This document shows positions 1 through 7,469 of a stretch of DNA of 30,263 nt, in pieces. The DNA lies in the IMG/VR virus record IMGVR_UViG_3300005613_000296, positions 1 to 30,263 of that record; one strand, 5' to 3'. Position 1 is the stretch's first letter, and every line of letters starts with the position of its first letter. The notes below the pieces were generated by a model, which saw only the letters and a list, made by a program, of their open reading frames with translations, made no database searches and was not told the DNA's origin. This DNA is from a virus. The translations under genes were made by a program, and so were the position numbers.

Positions 1-3000
1 TACTTTTACTAACCCCGAAGCCCTTGCTCCATGGGGAAAATTTATGTTTCCCTTAATGTTTCCCGACCCTGCCGATGCCACCGTGAAAACGCCACTTGCT
101 TTTGCTAAGTTCCCCGCTCTTGCCGTATTTGAAGTAGTAGTGTTTTGAGTAAATCCAGAGTGGGTAAATAAAAACGGAGATTGCGCTGGGTTTGTGTTTC
201 TGCTCTCTCTTATAGGCTCAACCCATTCCATACCATTTGCCACAGTATGTTGAAGAACATATCCATCCGTAGGCGAATTATGTATGTCGAGTTTTGGCTC
301 TGATATAGTGTCATCCGCTATCTTAGCGTTCGTTATAGATAAGTCATTTACTTTGTTAGTAGTAACGGCATTCGATGCTATCTTGCCCTCCGTAACGGCT
401 AAGTCATTTATCTTGCTCGTAGTTACCGCTCCATCTATAAGCATTGCCTCTGTAATAGAGTTGTCCGCTATCCAAATATCAATTTGATTGGGGGTTGCAT
501 TAGACTGCGTTGTTATGCCAGCTCCCCCGCTAAACGTAAGCACTTGCCCGCTTCCAATAAAGTCGTTTGAGCCTAAGTCCCCTTTCACGGAAAAGCCTGA
601 ATATGTAGAGTACCGACCATCTAAGTCCACTACAACATCAGGTAGGCTTTCTGTTCTACTTAGAGTTAATTCTCCATTAGACGTATTAAAAGTAGCACCA
701 TTAACTACCCCATCCGCTACGCTACCGCCACCGCCTTGCAAGTCCGTAAACGATGCTTGAACGGTTGTGCTATCTCTTAACGTTATAGTTAAGGTCTTTG
801 TGTTTGTTCCCGAAAACGCAATAGATGCGACTCCCTTCGGGTCAACTTCTGTAAAGTCCCGCAAGTATCTGCCATCTAAATTAACCGTAACATCGGGCAA
901 CCCTAACGAACGTTGAAGTGAAAGAAGCCCGCCTACAAATGTCGCTCCATTGACAACCCCATCGGCAGAACCTCCGCCTGAAGCCGAAGCAACCCAAGTG
1001 CTTCCATTCCAAGTAAGCACATCATTCGTATTAGGCGATGGTACACTAACATCTCCAATGTCATTCAACTTTGCAATTCCTCCTGAAGTAACCGTTGCCC
1101 ATTGAAAAGTAGTGCCGTTGTATTGGTAAACCTGACCCGCTGTTGGGCTATTGTCCGCCAATAAATCGCTACCCTCAATCCGTAAGTCAAGAGTATTTGA
1201 AAGTACAAAACGATTCAATACCGAACTCCATTGCATTACCGCACCATCATTCTTGTTCGATGCGGCATCAACATCTGTTAAGTCGTTTAGCGATACGGAT
1301 TGCAAGTACCTACCATCTAAATCTACCGTTGTTTGAGTTCCACCGCTAAGGCTTGCAGTAAGGACACCATCCGCAACATTAAAAGACAATGAACTTAAAT
1401 TCTCATCTACATACCCTTGCCCAATCACCCAAACCTGCGTTGCAAAGCCTTGTTGGTTTACCCAAGTTTGTGTTGCATATCCTTGCGAAGTTACCCAGCC
1501 CTCTGTCGTGTAGTAGTCCTCATCTCTTGCGAATACCGTTCCATCGGTTGCTACAATCAATAAGTTATGTCCAGAAAGAGGTGCATACGCATCAAAGCGT
1601 AAATTACTTTGCGCTCTCAAGTCCCCTTGAGCATCAATAGGGTCTGTCGTTGCAGTTAAGCCATTAACAACTATATTGTTGGTAGTAGTTGCGCCCGCAT
1701 CAGTTACTTCTTGTAAGTTTCCGCCCGCTTCTAAATCACTTGGCAATACATATTCGTATTTTTTTGTGATTGGGTTATATATAGATACTAATGGCTTTGA
1801 TTGCGTTGGATCGCCAGCAATAGGTTTTGGGTCGGGTCGCGTTGGTCTTGTAACTGGTTTCGAAGTCGCTGGGGGTCTATCAAACTTCAAATAGCATTTG
1901 CCATTCTTACCGTTCCAAGTATAGCCATAAAAGTTACAACAATTCTCAGTTGCGTCTTGTGTTATATTGCCATCAGCATCTACGAAGTTTACAACGCCTC
2001 TAAAGTCAATTATATTCGTAGGGCTTGGCGTAAGGTTACAAATAACTGGATTCGTTCTAACCGCCTTTAATAATTCAATCTTTGCGCGCTCGGTTAGCGT
2101 ATCGTAGGTGAATCTTTGAATATAATACCCTTGATTCTTGTATATAACCGAATCATTCAGTTCAAGCGTATTGAGTACGCTCGCGGGAATATGCGCTTCG
2201 AGTTCTACTAAACGAGAATCGGAGTCGTATATGTTGCCAATGTAGTTCTCCCAATAGTCGGTAAATAAGTTATCCGTTGGTATGTTTATTCCTGAAGCTA
2301 CGGCGGGCGGAGCAAACCCCAAGTTAAATGTGGGGTTTTCATAGCCGTTATATGGTTGTAATTGTGGGAACGGTGAAAATACCGACTGAGCGTTCGTTAA
2401 AGTGCTTTCAAAATACCAAGTTGGCGAAGGCGATGTGCCATTCCAAAAAGCTAAACGAAGTCCTATATCGACCGATTCGAAGTTCTCATCCGCGATAATA
2501 GGGAACTGGATAAGCGATGTAGAATCGCGGACAATAAACGTATTTATAAATCCGCTTTCAATCTTTGTTTCGCCTTCCGCAAATTCATTTCCAGTATCGG
2601 ATATTTCAACCGATGAATGCGTTGTGCCATATTGCTTGAGGTATTTCTGCGATAATTCATCCTCGCCTTCCGCCATATTAAACGCAAGCGAGCGCGATTG
2701 AATAGAGGTCGTAGGTTTAACCGAAATTGGCTTGGCTATATCTACATACTCGGTAAGGTTAAAAAGCGAACCTGCGGCAATCCAATCATCATAGGGTTGT
2801 ATATGGATTAACTTGTCATCGTAGCGGTCAGGTACAAAAACAAGGTTGTACAATCTAGCTACTTCGGCAATAAATTGCTTTTGCGTTACATCAGGCAATA
2901 AAGACGTGAAGTCTAAGGTTGCTCCCGCTGGGTTTAGCGGGACATCTACAATCGTTAATTGCGAGTTTGTAATTGGAATACTTGCCGTAGTAGCCGTCCG

Positions 3001-4092
3001 AACCCTTATATAAAACTTATATGAGGTATTGGCTAAAAGCGGCAACTCCACATTAAAGTTAAACGCCCCAGTATTATTTGTGCCAAAGGTGAATATCTGC
3101 GAAGTCTGAACTTGGTTAGAAGTAAATGGGTCATTCGTAGCGGCTTCAGCATCTGAAATCATTACGAAATCAAGGCTGTACGATGTTGGTTGGGCTTGCC
3201 CGCTAATTTGGAATTTGTAATCCCCCGCAACCGCTGGTGTGAATGTAGATGTTGCAGGATTGTATTGAGATGAAGGGTCTTGTATTTCCGTTCCAAAAGA
3301 AAGTTGACTCCAACTCGGTTGGAATAGCGGAGTGTTAGGTCCGTAATTAACCGCAGTACCGTTAGTCGCTCCTGAAACATCTATCATTTTAGCCGATGTA
3401 ACTTCGGCATCAGATAATATACCACCGTTACGCCCCAACATCAAATAGACATCGTTTATGTCGTTGTCTAAGAAAGTCGAAGAATAGCGATAACCGTTTT
3501 CCTCAATGATACCCTTAACGATTGTAGATAGTCGCATATAAGGCATAAAATCAGCCTCGTAAACTGGGTCGCCTGAAGACAACGCCGCAAAGCTACCATC
3601 GCCATTCAATAATCCTCTGCGGTCTACAAGACCAAAACGAATATCGGAATCACCACTCCAACTTGCGGCTATTTCGCTTATCGTATAAGGTACATCCGTT
3701 ACGCTTGGTAAATTAAGCGCATCTATCTTCTTCGCTTCTAAAGTTTTTGCCAATGAAGGTGCGGCTGAAGCAACTAAAATTTCATATTGCTTTGGCTCGT
3801 CATTCTCAATGATGCAATCAATGAGTTCTAAATACCCCGCGAAGATTTGTTCCGAATCTACAAATAATTGTGCGGGCGTTCTTACATAAGCATTGAATCC
3901 ACCATCTACATTTACATCGTAGTAGTGTTTGAAGTATTGGTTGTTTCTATCGCTTGCGGGTACGGTAAACGTCTTTGAAATTGGCGCATATATCTTGCCA
4001 ATATCGCGTACGTTATTTACGCTCAATTCAAGTTCAACTGATTCGTCTTGGAATAGGTCTAAAACAATGCCGCCAGTTTCTACTCTTACCAT
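1..4092 (-). CDS. Tail hub/fibre fusion protein, 3' end outside window
   Basis: The reading frame from the ATG at 4092 stays open to base 1, giving at least 1364 codons with no stop, so the C-terminus is outside the window. The first ~750 residues look like the hub or tail-tip proteins of Bacteroidota siphophages. A Cys-rich patch near residues 710-730 (ENCCNFYGYTWNGK) is a motif I recall from such proteins. From about residue 860 the protein becomes fibre-like: three 11-residue WV repeats, three copies of a D/NLDGRY motif (near residues 924, 1071 and 1156), a Gly/Ser stretch, and six 10-residue repeats (residues 1212-1271). I infer that it anchors at the tail tip and reaches toward the host surface. 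Its ATG overlaps the stop of the upstream tail gene (ATGGTAA). Tail role is fairly sure; the exact subunit is not. Confidence 0.75.
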   Translation of the reverse strand, partial: MVRVETGGIVLDLFQDESVELELSVNNVRDIGKIYAPISKTFTVPASDRNNQYFKHYYDVNVDGGFNAYVRTPAQLFVDSEQIFAGYLELIDCIIENDEPKQYEILVASAAPSLAKTLEAKKIDALNLPSVTDVPYTISEIAASWSGDSDIRFGLVDRRGLLNGDGSFAALSSGDPVYEADFMPYMRLSTIVKGIIEENGYRYSSTFLDNDINDVYLMLGRNGGILSDAEVTSAKMIDVSGATNGTAVNYGPNTPLFQPSWSQLSFGTEIQDPSSQYNPATSTFTPAVAGDYKFQISGQAQPTSYSLDFVMISDAEAATNDPFTSNQVQTSQIFTFGTNNTGAFNFNVELPLLANTSYKFYIRVRTATTASIPITNSQLTIVDVPLNPAGATLDFTSLLPDVTQKQFIAEVARLYNLVFVPDRYDDKLIHIQPYDDWIAAGSLFNLTEYVDIAKPISVKPTTSIQSRSLAFNMAEGEDELSQKYLKQYGTTHSSVEISDTGNEFAEGETKIESGFINTFIVRDSTSLIQFPIIADENFESVDIGLRLAFWNGTSPSPTWYFESTLTNAQSVFSPFPQLQPYNGYENPTFNLGFAPPAVASGINIPTDNLFTDYWENYIGNIYDSDSRLVELEAHIPASVLNTLELNDSVIYKNQGYYIQRFTYDTLTERAKIELLKAVRTNPVICNLTPSPTNIIDFRGVVNFVDADGNITQDATENCCNFYGYTWNGKNGKCYLKFDRPPATSKPVTRPTRPDPKPIAGDPTQSKPLVSIYNPITKKYEYVLPSDLEAGGNLQEVTDAGATTTNNIVVNGLTATTDPIDAQGDLRAQSNLRFDAYAPLSGHNLLIVATDGTVFARDEDYYTTEGWVTSQGYATQTWVNQQGFATQVWVIGQGYVDENLSSLSFNVADGVLTASLSGGTQTTVDLDGRYLQSVSLNDLTDVDAASNKNDGAVMQWSSVLNRFVLSNTLDLRIEGSDLLADNSPTAGQVYQYNGTTFQWATVTSGGIAKLNDIGDVSVPSPNTNDVLTWNGSTWVASASGGGSADGVVNGATFVGGLLSLQRSLGLPDVTVNLDGRYLRDFTEVDPKGVASIAFSGTNTKTLTITLRDSTTVQASFTDLQGGGGSVADGVVNGATFNTSNGELTLSRTESLPDVVVDLDGRYSTYSGFSVKGDLGSNDFIGSGQVLTFSGGAGITTQSNATPNQIDIWIADNSITEAMLIDGAVTTSKINDLAVTEGKIASNAVTTNKVNDLSITNAKIADDTISEPKLDIHNSPTDGYVLQHTVANGMEWVEPIRESRNTNPAQSPFLFTHSGFTQNTTTSNTARAGNLAKASGVFTVASAGSGNIKGNINFPHGARASGLVKV
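280..459 (-). repeat. Six tandem 30-bp (10-residue) fibre repeats
   Basis: Inside the hub/fibre gene, six consecutive 10-residue units follow a pattern like AVTTSKINDL, AVTEGKIASN, AVTTNKVNDL, SITNAKIADD, with none missing a residue. Such units are known from phage tail fibres, where they build repetitive trimeric shafts. They are coding repeats, not a CRISPR array. Confidence 0.85.
1399..1497 (-). repeat. Three tandem 33-bp (11-residue) WV repeats
   Basis: Three 11-residue units, each starting with Trp-Val and carrying a QGY or QGF core (WVTSQGYATQT, WVNQQGFATQV, WVIGQGYVDEN), sit where the hub part gives way to the fibre part of the large tail gene. They probably form a short linker or shaft. 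Confidence 0.8.
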
Positions 4093-5225
4093 ACCTTGTT
4101 AATTGAATCGTATGCGTATTCAAAGTTGAATGTGTAGTTAATTAACCCATCATTCACTCCTTTCTTGAACTCTAATTCTTGCTCGGTTACCTTTACTGGA
4201 ACTGCAATAACATCATCGTTCTTAGCAACTATCTGTATATGCTCCGATAACATCATTTGCTTATATACTTCGTTCATTGCTTCGGGAACAAAGCCAGTAT
4301 TCAACTGTATCTTCTCTACGCCGTTCTTAGAGTATTGCCGCTTTTGTGGTTGTGTTCTTTGGCTTGGATTGATGCGCTTATATTCGTTGCTCGTAGTCGA
4401 TATGCTTTCACTTGACTTCTTATAAAAATATAGATAGTCAAACACGCCATACTTATTGACAAACATAACGGTATAGACATCATACTTAGGCTCGCACGTT
4501 ACATTGAATTTGTATCTATACACATTAAAGTCGGTGTCTATAAATTCTACAACATAAAACTTAGTAGCATCGGGCAATACGAGTTGACTCGTGCCGATTG
4601 GGATATACTTAATTCTTGAAGTCGCAGTTGTCGATACCGTACCTAAAGAAATAGAACCAGTCGTGCCATCATCGGCAAGGTATGCCGCAGAAGCAATAAT
4701 ATCTCTTGCAATTGGATAATAGTAGATAGCATTTTCGGGGATTGAAATCTCCGCAATAGATGTTTGGGGCATATCGGTAATGACCTTCCCAGTTCCGTAC
4801 CAACTAGCGTTGCTTGCCTCGTCCCAATCCAAATATCCTTGAGTAACCAATGGATCAGTCAACGAAGAAGTTGCTTGGCTATCGAATATAACGCCGTTGT
4901 CATCTATATACCCACCTTTAACCGTTAGATGTCTTGCCCCTGAATTTATGTTTTTGATGCCGTTTAATGGTGCGGTATTGATGTCATAATTAGGGTACAA
5001 TTCACTCTTTACTAATTTGCTTACGTCAAATCGCCCTCTGTTGTTTTCATCAGGCGTACATACTAAACGATACAACGCCGTTCCAATAGAAGACGTGCTA
5101 TGAACATAAACATCGAGCAAATACTTATAATCTGCCGTTGCTGTTGATTCGGTAACTTCGTATAATATAGGCGACCTTGCGGACAAGCCCCCTGCGGTTG
5201 GTTCTTCTGTAAAACTAAATGCCAT
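4086..5225 (-). CDS. Distal tail structural protein
   Basis: A 379-residue protein without signal peptide or membrane segment, rich in short beta-prone stretches. It lies between the neck-like gene and the large hub/fibre gene. Its stop overlaps the next start, and its own start overlaps the stop of the gene before it, so the tail genes form one tightly coupled operon. Position and general look resemble the uncharacterised structural proteins found beside the hub in Bacteroidota siphophages. A distal tail or tail-tip role is inferred from context; I see no catalytic motif. Confidence 0.6.
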   Translation of the reverse strand: MAFSFTEEPTAGGLSARSPILYEVTESTATADYKYLLDVYVHSTSSIGTALYRLVCTPDENNRGRFDVSKLVKSELYPNYDINTAPLNGIKNINSGARHLTVKGGYIDDNGVIFDSQATSSLTDPLVTQGYLDWDEASNASWYGTGKVITDMPQTSIAEISIPENAIYYYPIARDIIASAAYLADDGTTGSISLGTVSTTATSRIKYIPIGTSQLVLPDATKFYVVEFIDTDFNVYRYKFNVTCEPKYDVYTVMFVNKYGVFDYLYFYKKSSESISTTSNEYKRINPSQRTQPQKRQYSKNGVEKIQLNTGFVPEAMNEVYKQMMLSEHIQIVAKNDDVIAVPVKVTEQELEFKKGVNDGLINYTFNFEYAYDSINKVW

Positions 5226-5764
5226 TATTTGTATTCTTTATTTAGCTTGTCAATCGTAAAGCGCAAGAAGTCTTCAACGTCTAACGAATAAGCCTCTATA
5301 ATTTCTTGAGGTAAGTTTTTGAACTTACGTTCGAATGGGTCGGTTAAAAAGTTCGTAGCCTCAATACCTTTGCGCTTAATCTTGCGGTTAATCAAATATG
5401 CTAAAGAGTTTATTCTAGATTCGGTTGCCTTAATGAATTGACCATTGGAGGCATCGCGAACCCTTAACGGCTTTTGCTTAATCCATTTGCGAATAGCATT
5501 AGGAGGCACGCCTTTACCTTTTTTACGCCCTTTGTCAACCCACTCGCCGTACTCCTCCATCATTATGTCGGCACTAAAACTATTAGCAGACGTGTTTACG
5601 TTGCCTCTAAGCGAGTTTCTTAGATTTCCAGTATTGTTTATCCGCTTATAGTATATCTTGCCGTTAGAACGCCTTGCTTTGCGTTTCGCGCCTATACCAA
5701 TCTTTGCAAGACGAACTACGTCGTCCACGAAGGTTTGTAATGCCTCGTTTACTTTTTCTTGCAT
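5225..5764 (-). CDS. HK97 gp10-like neck/tail completion protein
   Basis: A 179-residue basic protein. The segment EEYGEWVDKGRKKGKGVPPN followed by an IRKWIKQK stretch (about residues 69-97) matches the core of HK97 gp10-type proteins, which sit at the head-tail joint or help finish the tail. The C-terminus carries FLTDPFERKF, also typical of the phage versions. It overlaps its neighbours by one base on each side (TAATG or ATG/stop sharing). The neighbours, a terminator-like protein upstream and tail genes downstream, fit this role. Confidence 0.6.
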   Translation of the reverse strand: MQEKVNEALQTFVDDVVRLAKIGIGAKRKARRSNGKIYYKRINNTGNLRNSLRGNVNTSANSFSADIMMEEYGEWVDKGRKKGKGVPPNAIRKWIKQKPLRVRDASNGQFIKATESRINSLAYLINRKIKRKGIEATNFLTDPFERKFKNLPQEIIEAYSLDVEDFLRFTIDKLNKEYK

Positions 5765-6228
5765 CAGCAGATATTTGCTTCGTTAGGAACTAACACGGTA
5801 AAGTCTAAAGACCAACCCGCTAATAAGTTTGTGTAGCTATCGCGAATAGGTTGTGCGGTTGGGTCGCCAAACACCTGAAACAAATCATCATACGCACTAC
5901 CACGTCTAAACTGGCTAACGATGTTGTTTAAGAAGTTCAATGTTTCATTCAATACGTCTTGTTCATTGTCTTGCTTAAAGAATGGGTCTAGTTCATCGCG
6001 AATGTCTTTGTTGTTGATGTCAACTACATTCAAGCAAATAAGCGTAAAGTCAATAGACGTTGTCTTAGCACCTAACGTTGCGTTTGTGGGTACGATATGC
6101 AAAAGCGGGAATATAGTTTGCTTGTTCAAATCTACTTCGCTTATATCGCCTTCAGTTACTACATTGATGTAACCATCAGCGATTGCTATATCTCTTATCT
6201 TTTCTGTTATGTGGTAATAACCTTTCAT
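5764..6228 (-). CDS. Probable tail terminator/head-tail connector
   Basis: A 154-residue soluble protein located directly after the tail chaperone and before the gp10-like gene. It opens with a helix (MKGYYHITEKIRDIA), continues with beta strands and an FPLLHIVPTNA stretch, and has a strongly acidic middle. This layout is what I expect of tail terminator or connector proteins in Bacteroidota siphophages. Its ATG overlaps the stop of the -1 frame of the chaperone by four bases, which supports that frame as the true upstream coding end. Function is inferred from position and general look. Confidence 0.45.
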   Translation of the reverse strand: MKGYYHITEKIRDIAIADGYINVVTEGDISEVDLNKQTIFPLLHIVPTNATLGAKTTSIDFTLICLNVVDINNKDIRDELDPFFKQDNEQDVLNETLNFLNNIVSQFRRGSAYDDLFQVFGDPTAQPIRDSYTNLLAGWSLDFTVLVPNEANIC

Positions 6229-6970
6229 CGTCTTGCTTGCTTAGTTTCCATCTCTATTACTTTGTCGCGGTGATTCGTATATTCCAATGCGGTTAGGAAT
6301 TGAGTAATGGGTAGTCGTGTAACTTCATCAAGTACCAAAACATTTCCGCCCGCCAAGTTGAAGATGGCAGAATACCAACCCCAACGCTCGGCAAAGATGC
6401 TTCTGGCATCAAACCCGCGTTCATCTCCACCTCCTGCAAATGTTTTAGGATAGCGTTTGATAACTCGCTTGCGATAGTCCAAAAAAAAACCAATGCTCCG
6501 ACCGCTACACTTGCGGGTGCATCTTGTAACATCCCCGCATATTTATCGCTCCCTTCGTATGGCTCAATCTCATACCAACCTTTGCCAGTTTTAACAATAG
6601 GTCGATACAATACCGACATCGCTTTGTGCATATTAGACCAATCGCCCATATACGACTCAGCATCTATATATTCGCCCGCTGAGATCTCTTCTAGGTTAGG
6701 TACAAATCCCCATTCAATGTTGTTGTATTCGAATGTAGTCTTCAGCGTAGGCTTCTCGTTTAGTACCTTCGACAAGTCAACTGATAACTCATCTAATTGC
6801 TTCTTAGCTACTCTTTTTTGTTCTGATACGCTAAGCCCTACAAAGATGCGTAAAGCCGCCTCTACGGCATCTCGTTCGCTATCTAAGTTGGCCACCATAT
6901 ATTGAGCCAACTGGCGAATGGTGATATCGTCTAGCGATTCGGGTAATGTTATTGTCTTTTGTTCTTTCAT
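6225..6970 (-). CDS. Tail assembly chaperone, -1 frameshift product
   Basis: A predicted 248-residue fusion. The ribosome reads 163 codons from the ATG at 6970, slips back one base on the U9 run at 6481-6489, and reads 85 more codons in the -1 frame. The shared part has FEYNNIEWGFVPNLEE and GEYIDAESYMG, typical of Bacteroidota phage tail chaperones. The shifted part has WGWYSAIFNLAGG, which I also recall from this family, and ends in an ATGA overlap with the next gene. The shifted frame has no ATG of its own near the junction. Tail chaperones G/GT of many siphophages are made by such a shift and guide the tape measure and tube proteins. A one-base sequencing error or fixed deletion in the homopolymer, or transcriptional slippage, would look the same. 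Confidence 0.65.
6293..6970 (-). CDS. Tail assembly chaperone, unshifted product
   Basis: Without slippage the frame continues 62 codons past the U9 run and stops at 6293, giving 225 residues. These last 62 residues do not resemble anything I recognise and lie out of frame with the family-like C-terminus, so they may be a tolerated read-on. The product would act as the short chaperone form. A 64-bp gap separates its stop from the next start, unlike the tight joints elsewhere in this operon. Confidence 0.6.
   Translation of the reverse strand: MKEQKTITLPESLDDITIRQLAQYMVANLDSERDAVEAALRIFVGLSVSEQKRVAKKQLDELSVDLSKVLNEKPTLKTTFEYNNIEWGFVPNLEEISAGEYIDAESYMGDWSNMHKAMSVLYRPIVKTGKGWYEIEPYEGSDKYAGMLQDAPASVAVGALVFFWTIASELSNAILKHLQEVEMNAGLMPEASLPSVGVGILPSSTWRAEMFWYLMKLHDYPLLNS
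6481..6489 (-). other. U9 slippery site for -1 frameshift
   Basis: On the coding strand the reading is GTT TTT TTT TGG. It contains the canonical heptamer U UUU UUU (X XXY YYZ) in the right phase for a -1 slip. After the slip the next codons read TTG GAC TAT, entering the frame that ends at 6225. Nine consecutive T residues could also cause slippage by RNA polymerase. Confidence 0.65.
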
Positions 6971-6972
6971 CG

Positions 6973-6986
6973 TTATATAAATAACG
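6973..6986 (-). promoter_or_regulatory. AT-rich palindromic motif, copy 1
   Basis: The coding strand reads CGTTATTTATATAA two bases before the chaperone ATG. With the following CG it makes a 6-bp inverted repeat (CGTTAT / ATAACG) around a TTAT spacer. The core TTATTTATATA recurs upstream of three other genes. Its place after a terminator suggests a control site, but it is too close to the ATG for an ordinary promoter with a leader. Confidence 0.45.
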
Positions 6987-7012
6987 ACTAAACGACTAAA
7001 GTGTTAACGTAT

Positions 7013-7041
7013 AAAAAAAGCCCCTACTTTCGTAGAGGCTC
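7013..7041 (-). terminator. Rho-independent terminator
   Basis: On the minus strand, AGCCTCTAC and GTAGGGGCT form a stem with one G-U pair, closed by a GAAA loop and followed directly by a run of T. It ends the transcript of the winged-helix gene just before the tail operon. Confidence 0.85.
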
Positions 7042-7060
7042 TGCTTTTTTTCTGTTTTCC

Positions 7061-7390
7061 TTACTTTACCACGAGTTCTGCCAACTCATAAAGATCCGGA
7101 TCCTCATCTACCCAATGCGGAACCAATCCCCACGCATCACCTTGCAAATACCAAATGTGCATACTCGTGTCGTTTGAATTGATGTCCATTTCATCCTCTC
7201 GTCGGTCAATATCCAACAATCCCTTTTGGATTAAACTCGATGCCACCCCTCGCAGCCTTGTTGGACCTAATCCAGTAGCTCTCGTTAATTCATCCAATCC
7301 TGCATCTGAAAATCCCGCCTCTGCGTACATCTCTGCTGCTAATGCTTCTAATACTTGCTTTTCTAATTCTGTTACTTCAATCGTTTTCAT
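7061..7390 (-). CDS. Winged-helix DNA-binding protein, moron-like unit
   Basis: A 109-residue acidic protein. Residues 5-60 form helices with a helix-turn-helix pattern (FSDAGLDELTRATGLGPTRLRGVASSLIQKGLL), followed by a short wing-like stretch; the C-terminus is acidic (HWVDEDPDLYELAEL). It resembles small MarR- or wHTH-like regulators, and I infer DNA binding. It lies between the large terminase and the tail operon, with its own promoter (7392-7450) and terminator (7013-7041), like a moron inserted between late genes. The promoter-leader and first codons nearly match those of the gene at 17899-18249. The target is unknown. Confidence 0.6.
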   Translation of the reverse strand: MKTIEVTELEKQVLEALAAEMYAEAGFSDAGLDELTRATGLGPTRLRGVASSLIQKGLLDIDRREDEMDINSNDTSMHIWYLQGDAWGLVPHWVDEDPDLYELAELVVK

Positions 7391-7450
7391 AATTGTAAAT
7401 TTTAATTGTTGTTTGATGAAGCGAATATAGAACTAATTTTTGAATTACAA
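7391..7450 (-). promoter_or_regulatory. Promoter and leader, copy A of a duplicated module
   Basis: A Bacteroidota-type promoter: TTG at 7448-7450, an 18-base spacer, then TATATTCG at 7422-7429, close to TAnnTTTG. The leader to the ATG is about 30 bases. The whole stretch, about 60 bases, aligns with 18250-18310, including the shared TCATCAAACAACAA and the opening codons ATGAAAACGA. Confidence 0.65.
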
Positions 7451-7469
7451 CACTTTATGCAAAAAAAAT

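Noticed and set aside
280-1497. Possible CRISPR-like or mobile repeat
   Set aside because: The repeats are in-frame coding repeats of a fibre protein with no spacers or terminal repeats.
6225-6482. Separate 85-residue gene starting at TTG
   Set aside because: The TTG is part of the U9 slip site. The content continues the chaperone family pattern, so it is treated as the frameshift extension.
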